Shown here: positions 9,198-20,903 of the stretch, in pieces
Layout: each line of letters starts with the position of its first letter
Numbering within the stretch: the stretch's first letter is position 1
DNA from: Aliitabrizicola sp041905595
GTDB lineage: Bacteria > Pseudomonadota > Alphaproteobacteria > Rhodobacterales > Rhodobacteraceae
NCBI GenBank assembly: GCA_041905595.1
Contig: JAYRKT010000003.1
Location: 1 to 64,000 of the forward strand
Length of the DNA: 64,000 bases
Direction: 5' to 3'
The notes under the pieces: generated by a model
Databases searched by the model: none
What the model saw: only the letters and a program-made list of their open reading frames with translations
Told to the model about the DNA's origin: nothing
Program-made: the position numbers and the translations under genes

Positions 9198-9368
9198 CTG
9201 ACCGGGCTGTCTCTGTCGCCAAATCCTCTGATCTAACGGCGAATTCACGCGGTTTGCGTCCCGCGTGACGTGACGCTTGCGCGCGACTAACACGCGGCCG
9301 TCTCGCCATCCTGTATCGAATCCCTGTGGCTGGTCGGCCCCGTCGGGGCGCTTGCAGGGAATTCGTCC

Positions 9369-10481
9369 ATGAGTTTTGCTTTACCCGAGGTGCTCAACGC
9401 GGTTTCGATGACGAGACACCGGGTTCGGGGGCATGAAGAGGTCGTTGAATTCCGGCACGATCGGGCGGGGCTGCACGGCTTCATAGCGATCCACGACACG
9501 ACGCTTGGACCGGCATTTGGCGGTTGCCGGATGATGGCCTATCCCACGCCCGACGCGGCGCGAAGGGATGCGCTGAAGCTTTCTGCGGCGATGACGCGCA
9601 AGGCGGCACTGGCCGATCTGCCGTTCGGCGGCGGGAAATGCGTGGTCATCGGCGATCCGGCCCGGCAGAAGTCCGAGACGCTGCTCCTGCGCCTGGCCGA
9701 AGCAATCGACCAGATGGGAGGGCGCTATCTCACCGCGGACGATGTCGGCACGACGGTCCGCGACATGGAGGTGATGCGCCGGGTCACGCCCCATGCGCGC
9801 GGGCTTCCGGACATGGCCGGGGAACCCTGTCCGGCCGCCGCATACGGCACGTTCCTGTCGCTTCTGGCCGCGGCACGGGCCCGTTTCGGAGTCACCGATC
9901 TTTCGGGCGTGACGGTTGCAGTGCAAGGGCTGGGAAGCCTGGGCTTCCGGCTGTGCCGCTACCTGAAGGAGGCAGGCGCCCAGCTGCTTGTCAGCGACAT
10001 CCGGCGCCACGTGGTCGACCGGGCCGAGGCGCTGTTCGACGCCTTGCCCGTCCCTGCCGACCGCATCCTGCAGGCGCCGGTCGACATCCTTTCACCCAAT
10101 GCGCTTGGCAGCGTCCTGACCGAAGCCAGCATCGGCGAGGTTCGGGCGCCCCTGATCGTCGGCGGCGCGAACAACCAGCTGCGCCACGACGGACTGGCGC
10201 AGCTGCTGCACAACAGGGGCATCCTGTTCATTCCGGATTACGTCGCCAATGCCGGTGGGGTGATCGACGTCGCGCTTGAAGGGCCAAGCTACAGCCCCGA
10301 GCGGGTGCTGAAGGCATGTGGCCGCATTGCGGACATGACATCGCTGATCCTTGCGCGGGCTGAGGCCGGTGGAGAGGTGCCGCTGGCAGTGGCCGAGACG
10401 CTCGTGCGCGAGCGGCTGGCGCGCGGGTCGGCGGGAGGGAAGGGCAGTGGTCTCGGGCGGGAGGGCGCGACATGGCACTGA
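9369..10481 (+). CDS. Leucine/valine dehydrogenase-like amino acid dehydrogenase
   Basis: 370 aa of the Glu/Leu/Phe/Val dehydrogenase family, which deaminates amino acids oxidatively with NAD. Family signatures are GPAFGGCRMMAYP, the catalytic lysine segment KAALADLPFGGGKCVV, YLTADDVGTT, the Rossmann glycines VAVQGLGSLGF, and IVGGANNQL. The length agrees with leucine dehydrogenase. Its last 10 nt overlap the start of the exporter gene at 10472, so product and transport are likely linked. Valine, leucine or phenylalanine remain possible substrates. Confidence 0.88.
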   Translation: MSFALPEVLNAVSMTRHRVRGHEEVVEFRHDRAGLHGFIAIHDTTLGPAFGGCRMMAYPTPDAARRDALKLSAAMTRKAALADLPFGGGKCVVIGDPARQKSETLLLRLAEAIDQMGGRYLTADDVGTTVRDMEVMRRVTPHARGLPDMAGEPCPAAAYGTFLSLLAAARARFGVTDLSGVTVAVQGLGSLGFRLCRYLKEAGAQLLVSDIRRHVVDRAEALFDALPVPADRILQAPVDILSPNALGSVLTEASIGEVRAPLIVGGANNQLRHDGLAQLLHNRGILFIPDYVANAGGVIDVALEGPSYSPERVLKACGRIADMTSLILARAEAGGEVPLAVAETLVRERLARGSAGGKGSGLGREGATWH

Positions 10482-11374
10482 TAGAAACCCGGTATGGCGT
10501 TGGCTCGGCTTCCGTGCCGGCGCCGTTGCTGGCGGTCGGCTCGATGGTGTCGATCCAGATGACTGCGGCGCTGGCCCAGCCCGTGATTCAGGCGATGGGA
10601 CCCATCGCGCTGAGCAGTCTGCGCCTTGCCGCCGCTGCGACGATCCTGCTGCTGCTGACGCGGCCCTGGACGACCTGGCAAGGCCTGCGGTCGGCCGGAA
10701 GTGCCTTCGCGCTCGGGGCGGCTCTTGCCGGGTATTCGGTTTGCTTCTTTGCTGCCACGGCCTGGCTACCGCTCGGCATGGTCACGACGATCTCGTTCAT
10801 CGGACCGCTCGGGCTTTCGCTGCTCGCGACCCGGCGGGTCCTGGACGGCATGATCGCGCTCCTGGCGGCAGCCAGCGTTGCCATACTGGTCTGGCCCCAG
10901 GACCAGGGCTGGGTCGCTGCACCTGTGGGATTGGCGCTTGCCCTCGCTTCGGCCCTGTGCTGGGCGGCCTATATCGTCCTGACCCAGAAGGTAGGGGCCG
11001 CGTTCTCGGGCATGCAGGGTCTTGCGATCGCCGTGACTGCCGCAGCCCTCATTGCAGCCCCTGTGGGCTTCGGTACGCTGACGGAATGGCCGGATCTGCG
11101 ATGGGTCGCGATGGCCTGCGCCCTTGGCCTGCTTTCCCCCTTGATGACGACGGGCCTCGAGATGCTGGCCTTGCGTCGCATGGGCAAGCGCCCCTTCGGC
11201 ATCCTGATGAGCCTGGAGCCGGCGATTGGCGTCGGGGTCGGGTTGGTGCTTCTGGAGCAGGTTCCGGGCATGGCGCAGGGGATGGGTGTGCTGGGGGTCA
11301 TTGTGGCGAGTGCCCTGACCGTCATCCTGCCTGCGCCCGCGCCGAGGGAGATCCCACGCGCCGATCCAGCCTAA
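10472..11374 (+). CDS. DMT superfamily (EamA) transporter, RhtA-like
   Basis: 300 aa with about ten hydrophobic helices in two EamA halves. Visible marks are MTAALAQPVIQAMGPIALSSLRLAAA in the first half and the C-terminal repeat with MGKRPFGILMSLEPAIGVGVGL, the signature of RhtA-type exporters of threonine, homoserine and related compounds. The start codon lies inside the dehydrogenase gene (10-nt overlap), which makes export of an amino or keto acid a reasonable guess. It is an inner membrane protein. Its 3' end overlaps the convergent sulfotransferase gene by 4 nt. Confidence 0.88.
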   Translation: MALIETRYGVGSASVPAPLLAVGSMVSIQMTAALAQPVIQAMGPIALSSLRLAAAATILLLLTRPWTTWQGLRSAGSAFALGAALAGYSVCFFAATAWLPLGMVTTISFIGPLGLSLLATRRVLDGMIALLAAASVAILVWPQDQGWVAAPVGLALALASALCWAAYIVLTQKVGAAFSGMQGLAIAVTAAALIAAPVGFGTLTEWPDLRWVAMACALGLLSPLMTTGLEMLALRRMGKRPFGILMSLEPAIGVGVGLVLLEQVPGMAQGMGVLGVIVASALTVILPAPAPREIPRADPA

Positions 11375-11964
11375 TTCGCGATCGAGCGGTAGAGCCGGTG
11401 GTCTTCGGCCTGCACGTCCGCCAGCTTGGCCTCGGTCTCGGCCGACAGGTGCAAGTCGGCCTGGGGTGAGACATTGACGCGGGGCAGGGTGATCGCGCAG
11501 TTCAGCCGGTCCTCGAGGAAATGGACGAAGCTGTCGATCTCCTCATAGCGGAACAGCCGGTCGACGCCTTCGCCCTGTCGTGGACGCAGGAAGCGCTCCT
11601 GCGAACCGACATCGGCGAAGCCGGGGCGCGGATCGCTGCAATAGGCGCGGGCGAAATTCTCGAAGGTCATCGCCCGCGTGCTCTTGTCCTGATCCGGCAC
11701 ATCCTCGCGCTGGCGGAAGCGGAACCAGCTGCCCAGCCAGTCGCGCGGCTCGCGCATCAGGGCGACCACGGTAAAGCGGTGGCCCGAGGCGGCCTCGAGA
11801 TAGGGGCCGATGAAGCGGTGATAGCGATGGACGGTCGTATGTTTCAGCAGCGGCGGGCGTTCGATGGCCAGCGCGGCCAGCGGCTGCAGCGCTGATTCGA
11901 TGGCGGTCGAGCCGGTCTTGGGCGTGGCCAGGAAGGCGAGGCGCTGTTCCCAGAAGACAAGCAT
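11371..11964 (-). CDS. Small sulfotransferase-family protein
   Basis: 197 aa. The N-terminus has the 5'-phosphosulfate loop of PAPS-dependent sulfotransferases (FLATPKTGSTAIESAL, residues about 10-25). The 3'-phosphate motif follows (VVALMREPRDWLGSWFRF, near residue 70). Both are intact, so it may transfer sulfate from PAPS to an unknown acceptor. From memory, homologues in Rhodobacteraceae are sometimes labelled gamma-glutamyl kinase, a name the sequence does not support. It is divergent from recA and convergent with the exporter gene. Confidence 0.75.
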   Translation of the reverse strand: MLVFWEQRLAFLATPKTGSTAIESALQPLAALAIERPPLLKHTTVHRYHRFIGPYLEAASGHRFTVVALMREPRDWLGSWFRFRQREDVPDQDKSTRAMTFENFARAYCSDPRPGFADVGSQERFLRPRQGEGVDRLFRYEEIDSFVHFLEDRLNCAITLPRVNVSPQADLHLSAETEAKLADVQAEDHRLYRSIAN

Positions 11965-12068
11965 TTCAGACCTTTCGAAGTCACCGCAGCCTTTCGCGGC
12001 GGCCGTAAACTAACGCTTAACCATCTTGGGAAAAAGTCGGCAATGAGGAAAATGCGGATTGATTTGTT

Positions 12069-12115
12069 CCCGGTTTGATCTCATACATGCGAGAACAAGG
12101 CAGGAACAAACCGGG
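12069..12115 (+). promoter_or_regulatory. recA control region with SOS (LexA) box
   Basis: GAAC-AAGGCAG-GAAC at 12093-12107 is an exact match to the alphaproteobacterial LexA box GAAC-N7-GAAC. It lies inside a 9-bp inverted repeat (CCCGGTTTG at 12069-12077 and its complement at 12107-12115). It stands 50 nt before the recA start, where repression by LexA is expected. Confidence 0.85.
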
Positions 12116-12157
12116 CAATTGCCGCTGAATGCGGCCTGTGGAATAAGGGTCTCCGAA

Positions 12158-13228
<1,071 letters not shown>

Positions 13229-13249
13229 TCGACGACGCTGAACGAAGAT

Positions 13250-13276
13250 GAGGCCGGGCCGTCGCCCGGCCTCTTG
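13250..13276 (+). terminator. Terminator of recA
   Basis: A 10-bp perfect GC stem (GAGGCCGGGC at 13250-13259, complement at 13264-13273, 4-nt loop) begins 22 nt after the recA stop. Only TTG follows, so the T-tail is weak. Confidence 0.7.
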
Positions 13277-13330
13277 CCATTCTGAGGCCAGCGAGGCGTC
13301 AGATCCCGGGCTGGCCAGATGCTGCGAAGC

Positions 13331-13846
13331 CTATTCGGTCACGGTCAGCAATGACCACATGCCCGCCGCATAGTGGCCCGCGATATTGCAGAAGACGATA
13401 TAGGCTCCGGGCTTCAGCGTCGTCTTGAGGGTCCCCGAGGCATGAGACTTCAGTTCCTTCTGTTCCGCGGCGATCGATAGCGCGGTCTCGTCGACACGCC
13501 TTTCCGTTTCGAGGTAGGGCAGGGCATGGGTTGTGCTGTCGATCGGCGAAATGATCATCTCGTGATAGAACTCGCCCGAGTCGTTCAGCACCCTGAACGT
13601 GACCTCACCGGCAGGAATCGTGTCCGGTTCAAGGGTGATGCCCATGGTCTCCATATGCATGGCGGCGCCTTGCATGGCCATGCCCATGGCGGCATGCATC
13701 TCCGACATGTCCATTGCGCCCGGACCCTTGTCCCAGAGCTTTGCCTGGACCACGGTTTCTGCTTGCGCGCCGTGACCTGTCACGCAGGTTCCGGCAAGGG
13801 CCGCCACGGCGACCGTCATCATCCGACGTCCTCTTTGCATGTTCAT
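13331..13846 (-). CDS. Exported cupredoxin-like copper protein with Met-rich segment
   Basis: 171 aa. A signal peptide (residues 1 to about 29, ending GHGAQA) sends it to the periplasm. Residues 45-68 hold nine methionines and two histidines (AMDMSEMHAAMGMAMQGAAM and following), a pattern seen in copper-carrying proteins. The C-terminal beta domain keeps a type 1 copper set: His95 (EFYHEMII), Cys153, His158 and Met163 (CNIAGHYAAGM). The start at 13846 is backed by GGGGAGGAC; the frame is open further upstream without a signal. Electron transfer or copper delivery are both possible. It is a single gene between recA and alaS. Confidence 0.82.
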   Translation of the reverse strand: MNMQRGRRMMTVAVAALAGTCVTGHGAQAETVVQAKLWDKGPGAMDMSEMHAAMGMAMQGAAMHMETMGITLEPDTIPAGEVTFRVLNDSGEFYHEMIISPIDSTTHALPYLETERRVDETALSIAAEQKELKSHASGTLKTTLKPGAYIVFCNIAGHYAAGMWSLLTVTE

Positions 13847-14040
13847 GTCCTCCCCATGGGAAAGGTAACACGTCGCAGCAGAAACACCGCCCCGCTTTCC
13901 CCTCCTACGCTGTGTCCGGTTGCGTGGCCGCGCCAAGATCCCCCCATGCCCGATCGGCGGTAGACAGGGGGGCAGCGGGGGGCTAAACGGAACGCCGATC
14001 ATTCACCGGCCTCAGCCGACCGAGGGGACAAGACCGCGCC

Positions 14041-16698
<2,658 letters not shown>

Positions 16699-16702
16699 TG
16701 CC

Positions 16703-16990
16703 ATGCCCGGCGCTTTCTGGATCGCCCATGTCGAAGTGACGGACCCCGAGGCCTATGGGCGCTATGCCAAGGGTGCGACCGAGGCGATTGCCGCCCATGG
16801 CGGGGTCTTCCTTGCCCGCGGCGGCCGCTACGTACAGCTGGAGGGGAAGGATCGGGCCCGTAACGTGGTGGCACGGTTCCCAAGCCTTGAGGCGGCGGTG
16901 GCCTGTTACAACTCGCCCGAATATCAGTCCGCGCTCGCCCATGCCAAAGGCGCGGCCGAGCGCGACCTGGTGGTGATCGAGGAAATCTGA
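16703..16990 (+). CDS. DUF1330 family protein
   Basis: 95 aa. It is a small ferredoxin-like (dimeric alpha-beta barrel) protein recognised by FWIAHVEVTDPEAYGRYAKG, HGGVFLARGG and the C-terminal YNSPEYQSALAHAKGAAERDLVVIE. The molecular role of DUF1330 is unknown. It starts 4 nt after the alaS stop codon, so it is probably translated from the same mRNA. Confidence 0.85.
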   Translation: MPGAFWIAHVEVTDPEAYGRYAKGATEAIAAHGGVFLARGGRYVQLEGKDRARNVVARFPSLEAAVACYNSPEYQSALAHAKGAAERDLVVIEEI

Positions 16991-17103
16991 ACGTTTCCTG
17001 CGCATTCGTGACGGCGGCTCAACAATCCCCGGAATTGCCACGAAAGCATCAGACAGCGGTCAGCATCCGGCCAAGGCCTCGTCGTGAACGGCTGGTTAAT
17101 CGG

Positions 17104-17124
17104 CTCCAGATCAAATTTCTGGAG
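17104..17124 (+). promoter_or_regulatory. Hairpin covering the ribosome binding site of the VPLPA-CTERM gene
   Basis: CTCCAGA (17104-17110) pairs perfectly with TCTGGAG (17118-17124) across a 7-nt loop. The second arm contains the GGAG Shine-Dalgarno site, 7 nt before the ATG at 17132. The start site would be hidden while the stem is folded. This suggests translational control, for example by temperature or a bound factor, but that is inference. Confidence 0.5.
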
Positions 17125-17131
17125 ACTGACC

Positions 17132-17830
17132 ATGTTGAAGATTGTCTGCGCCACCGCCGCTCTGGCGCTGATGTCCATCCCCGCCTCTGCCGCCACGATG
17201 AAGGCGGTCTATTCGGGCAAGGTGAATTACGGCTATGACCAGACCGGCATCTTCGGCACGGCCGGGGCCGATCTTTCGGGCCTCGATTACGAACTGACCT
17301 ATGTCTATGACACCGCCAAGGGCTATCGCTGGACCGGTGGCGGCTATGACGAGGTTTATGGCGGCACAGGGTATGGCAACGAGTCGCCGATCCTGTCGGC
17401 AAAGCTCAAGATCAATGGCCACAGCACCGATTTCGGCGGCGACTACTACGGCTTCGCCTATGCCTATTCGGATCAGACGAGCTACAGCTATCGCTATGAT
17501 TACGCTTACGATTATAGCTGGGATGGGTCGCATTATAGCTACGACTACATCTACAGCTATGCCGGCTTCAACCAGGGCTCTTCGGGCAATCTGGAAGACA
17601 TCGCCAACCTGACGGCCGATGGATGGGGCTACAGCTACTTCCAGAAATACGACTACGACTACAACAACTGGGAGGCCTCGAGCTATACCTATGGCAGCCT
17701 CGGGGCGAGCAAGGTCAGCATCTCGCCCAACGAACCGGCCGCGGTGCCGCTGCCGGCCTCGGCGCTGCTGCTGCTCTCGGGTTTCGGCGGTCTGGGCGCG
17801 CTGCGCTCGCTGCGCCGCCGCGCCGCCTGA
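17132..17830 (+). CDS. Tyr-rich exported protein with VPLPA-CTERM sorting signal
   Basis: 232 aa. The signal peptide is MLKIVCATAALALMSIPASA. The mature part is unusually rich in Tyr, Asp, Gly and Ser, above all residues 105-190 (for example SYRYDYAYDYSWDG). The C-terminus is a textbook VPLPA-CTERM tail: VPLPAS (205-210), a hydrophobic helix LLLLSGFGGLGAL and a basic end RSLRRRAA. Such tails are handled by an exosortase-like system, and carriers are usually extracellular matrix or surface proteins. No exosortase gene is in the window. The start is chosen by the GGAG site and signal peptide. It is followed by a terminator, so it stands alone. Confidence 0.85.
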   Translation: MLKIVCATAALALMSIPASAATMKAVYSGKVNYGYDQTGIFGTAGADLSGLDYELTYVYDTAKGYRWTGGGYDEVYGGTGYGNESPILSAKLKINGHSTDFGGDYYGFAYAYSDQTSYSYRYDYAYDYSWDGSHYSYDYIYSYAGFNQGSSGNLEDIANLTADGWGYSYFQKYDYDYNNWEASSYTYGSLGASKVSISPNEPAAVPLPASALLLLSGFGGLGALRSLRRRAA

Positions 17831-17864
17831 GCGATCCGGTCGGGTGAACCGATTGGCGATCCAT

Positions 17865-17899
17865 ACCCCGCCGGGCCAGGTCCGGCGGGGTGTTGTCTT
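17865..17899 (+). terminator. Terminator after the VPLPA-CTERM gene
   Basis: A perfect 10-bp stem (ACCCCGCCGG at 17865-17874, complement at 17882-17891, 7-nt loop) is followed by GTTGTCTTT. It ends the transcript about 35 nt past the stop codon. Confidence 0.8.
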
Positions 17900-18109
17900 T
17901 GATCCCCGTCGCGGCGCCAGACCTGCTTTGCTCCCGTCAGGGCCAACCGCCGGCCAAATGCCCATGTTTGCAGCAGTGGGCTGCTTGCCCTACAGTTGCG
18001 CGCACTCGCCAGCTTGCCTGTCGCGCAATCGGGTGTGGTCATGCTAATGTCACGGAAAAAGAACCGAGGCAGAGCATGAATCACCCCAAATCCCGGCGGG
18101 ACCGCTGAG

Positions 18110-18904
18110 ATGTGCCGTTGGGCCGCCTATACCGGTGCGCCGATCTTCCTGGAGGAGATCGTGAGCCGCCCCCGCCATTCGCTGATCCACCAGAGCCATT
18201 GCGCCACCGAGTGCAAGACCGCGATCAATGCCGACGGTTTCGGCATCGCTTGGTACGGCGAGCGCCCCGAGCCGGGGCTGTACCGCGACGTGATGCCGGC
18301 CTGGTCGGACCCGAACCTGCGCTCGATCACCTCGCAGGTGCGCTCGGGCCTGTTCCTGGCCCATGTCCGCGCCTCGACCGGCACGGCGACCAGCCGCAAC
18401 AACTGCCATCCCTTCACCCATGGCCGCTGGAGTTTCATGCACAATGGCCAGGTCGGGGGCTGGGATGTGATCCGCCGCGATGCCGACATGCTGATCCCCG
18501 ATGCGCTGTACCCGCACCGCAAGGGCGCGACTGACAGCGAGGCGCTGTTCCTGATCGCCGTGGCCGAAGGGCTGGATGACGATCCACAGGGCGCAATGGA
18601 ACGCGCCGTGGCCCGGCTCGAGGCCCTGAGCCGCGCGAAAGGCGAGGGCACCCCGATGCGCCTGACCGCCGCCCTGTCGGACGGCCAGCGCCTGTACGCG
18701 ATCCGCTATGCGACGGACGATCAAGCACCCACGCTCTATCACCGCTGGTCCGACACGCGCCGGGGGCGGGCGGTGGTGTCCGAACCGCTGGAAGACGGCG
18801 AGACGGGCTGGGAAACCGTGCCGCAGGGGTCGTTTTGCGTATTCGATGGGCCCGAGGTTCAGGTCCGCGCGTTCCTGCCGGCGCCTCTCAGTATCGCAGC
18901 CTGA
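18110..18904 (+). CDS. Class II glutamine amidotransferase
   Basis: 264 aa, YafJ/EgtC-like. After removal of Met1 the N-terminal Cys2 (MCRWAAYTG) is the nucleophile that releases ammonia from glutamine. Other family marks are ADGFGIAWYG, LFLAHVRASTGT, NCHPFTHGRWSFMHNGQVGGW and a KGATDSEALF turn. No synthetase domain is fused, so the acceptor of the ammonia or the hydrolysed gamma-glutamyl compound is unknown. No other ergothioneine genes are nearby. The preceding 279 nt hold a terminator but no other gene. Confidence 0.88.
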   Translation: MCRWAAYTGAPIFLEEIVSRPRHSLIHQSHCATECKTAINADGFGIAWYGERPEPGLYRDVMPAWSDPNLRSITSQVRSGLFLAHVRASTGTATSRNNCHPFTHGRWSFMHNGQVGGWDVIRRDADMLIPDALYPHRKGATDSEALFLIAVAEGLDDDPQGAMERAVARLEALSRAKGEGTPMRLTAALSDGQRLYAIRYATDDQAPTLYHRWSDTRRGRAVVSEPLEDGETGWETVPQGSFCVFDGPEVQVRAFLPAPLSIAA

Positions 18905-18934
18905 GCGCGCCGGGGAAAGAACCTGCTGGCCGGC

Positions 18935-19177
18935 TTAGCGGCCGTGACACGCCTGGGATTGGCGGATCATTTCTTCCAGCGGCGCGCTCGGGTCGCAGGT
19001 CACACCCATATCGCGCAGGAGATGCGGGGATAGCCGCGAGAAATGGTCCAGTGCCCGGGCAAGCTCCCGCTCCTTGCGGCCCCGGCGGATGGCGTCGGCA
19101 AGCCGGGCAAGTGCGGTGGCGACACTTCCTTGGGTGCGGGCGGCGATCGAGAGTGGGGCGGCGGTGTTCGAGATCAT
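18935..19177 (-). CDS. Small DUF1127-like (YjiS-type) protein
   Basis: 80 aa, basic and helical, with RELARALDHFSRLSPHLLRDMGV. This resembles the DUF1127 signature in which an arginine-rich helix precedes L-x3-LLRDIG(I/V). Small DUF1127 proteins of alphaproteobacteria can bind RNA and affect phosphate, carbon or stress metabolism. It is divergent from the CadC-like regulator gene at 19352, which may control it. The GGAG site before the ATG (AAGGAGACGG) is strong. Confidence 0.65.
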   Translation of the reverse strand: MISNTAAPLSIAARTQGSVATALARLADAIRRGRKERELARALDHFSRLSPHLLRDMGVTCDPSAPLEEMIRQSQACHGR

Positions 19178-19351
19178 GGTCCGTCTCCTTTCGGGGTGAT
19201 CCGCATCTTGCGGTATGGAACCAGCCTCTCACGACACTGGATCCCGATCCCGAAAGCCGGCTGAAACTTCGGTGAAATTCCAACGCCCATTGCTGAAAGC
19301 TTGACAGAGTTCCAGCCCCTGCCACCCTTTGGGAAACAATGAGGCGATGCC

Positions 19352-20878
19352 GTGGAAAGCAGGGCAACGAACTCCATCCAGCTGGACGATGCCATGCTTG
19401 ACCTGGTGGCGGGGACGCTTACCCGGAACGGCTCCATTGTCGCGCTTCGCCCGAAATCCTTCCTTCTGCTCTGCCATCTTGCCTCACGTGGGGGGCAGGT
19501 CGTGACGAAATCCGATCTGCTGGACGCCGTTTGGCCGGATGTTTTCGTTACCGAGGATTCGCTGACCCAGGCCATCCGCGATGTGAGGACTGCGTTGAAG
19601 GACGAAACCGGTCGGCGTCTTCAGACCATCCGGGGGCGGGGCTACCTGCTGGACACAACCGTCTCTCCGCCGGCCGCTAGACCGGGAGGCGGGACGCCTT
19701 TGCCGCGCCTCGCCGTGCTGCCGTTCCGCCTGCGCCCGGAGCGCGACGACCTTTTGCCCCGACTTGAGATGCTGGGCGAGGAAATCGCGGCAGGCCTCGC
19801 CCGCTATCGCACCTTGCGCGTGATTTCATCTGCCTCGGCGCGGCGGGCTGCCAAGGAATTTGACGACCCCGCCGAAATCGCCGCACGGCTCGGGGCCGAC
19901 TATCTGATCGACGGTACGGCATTGGCCGGTCAGGATGGTTTCCAGCTGCGCCTTACGCTGATCCGATCCGAATCCGAGGCGCTCGTGTGGAGCGAGACGT
20001 TCGACTGTCAGGGCGATGCGATCCTCGATGCCCAGTCCGGGATCGTGCCACGTGTGCTGGCTCACTTGGTCTCGGGGATCGAGACCGAGGGACATGCCCG
20101 CGCGCTGACACGCGCAACGGAAAGTCTGACCGCCTACGACCACTTCGCCCGCGGTCAGGCGCTTTGGAGCAGCGATGACCCGGAACTCGCCCGGCATTCG
20201 CTCGCCCACTATGAGGCCGCAGTCGCTGCTGACCCGGAGTTTGGCCTGGCCTGGACTCATCTCGCCTGGGCGGAACTGGCCTTGAACGACTATTCACTTG
20301 CCCCGTCCGACGTCATGCTGCGCGCCGCCGAGCGGGCGAAGCGGGGTGTCGCGCTGGCGCCCTATGACGGCCGGACCCATACAGGGCTGGGCTACATCAA
20401 GGCGTTGAGCGGGGATTACTCTGGGGCCACGGCAAATGTCGCGGTCGGCCTTTCACTCAATCCTTCCAGCGTCGACTGCCTGATGGACCATGTCGTCGTG
20501 TCGATCTGTCGCGGACGGCCGCTCGAGGCGCTGGCGCTGCAGGATCAGGTGTTGGACCTTTGCCCCATGCGGGTCAGCTATGACGCGCACATGCGGGGAG
20601 AGGTCTTGTTCATGCTTGGTCGATATTCCGAGGCGGCAGATGCGTTCCTTGGAAGTACAAACCTGTCGAACCGTCGACGCACCTTTCTGGCCGGGATGTT
20701 GGCCAAGGCGGGAAGGCACGCGGAGGCCATTGGCCAGCTCGACACAATCGCCCGAGAAGATCCTGATTGGGATCATATCGGAAACGCAAAGCTGGGCTAT
20801 CGTTATGAAAACGATGCGGATCGCACCCATTTGGAGGACGCGATCCGCCTGGCGATGGAACTCAGGCGCGAAAGCTGA
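19352..20878 (+). CDS. Winged-helix transcriptional regulator with TPR repeats (CadC-like)
   Basis: 508 aa from a GTG start. Residues about 10-105 form an OmpR/PhoB-type winged helix (LRPKSFLLLCHLASRGGQVVTKSDLLDAVWPD, ending in the wing TIRGRGYLL). A middle part (LAVLPFRLRP to LIDGTALAGQ) resembles the TolB-like domain found in class III adenylate cyclases and CadC-like regulators. Residues about 250-490 are TPR-like helices. There is no receiver domain and no clear transmembrane helix, so it is likely soluble. The input is unknown. It is divergent from the DUF1127-like gene. Confidence 0.8.
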   Translation: MESRATNSIQLDDAMLDLVAGTLTRNGSIVALRPKSFLLLCHLASRGGQVVTKSDLLDAVWPDVFVTEDSLTQAIRDVRTALKDETGRRLQTIRGRGYLLDTTVSPPAARPGGGTPLPRLAVLPFRLRPERDDLLPRLEMLGEEIAAGLARYRTLRVISSASARRAAKEFDDPAEIAARLGADYLIDGTALAGQDGFQLRLTLIRSESEALVWSETFDCQGDAILDAQSGIVPRVLAHLVSGIETEGHARALTRATESLTAYDHFARGQALWSSDDPELARHSLAHYEAAVAADPEFGLAWTHLAWAELALNDYSLAPSDVMLRAAERAKRGVALAPYDGRTHTGLGYIKALSGDYSGATANVAVGLSLNPSSVDCLMDHVVVSICRGRPLEALALQDQVLDLCPMRVSYDAHMRGEVLFMLGRYSEAADAFLGSTNLSNRRRTFLAGMLAKAGRHAEAIGQLDTIAREDPDWDHIGNAKLGYRYENDADRTHLEDAIRLAMELRRES

Positions 20879-20903
20879 TCCGGCCGGCCTTGCGCCTTCG
20901 TCC

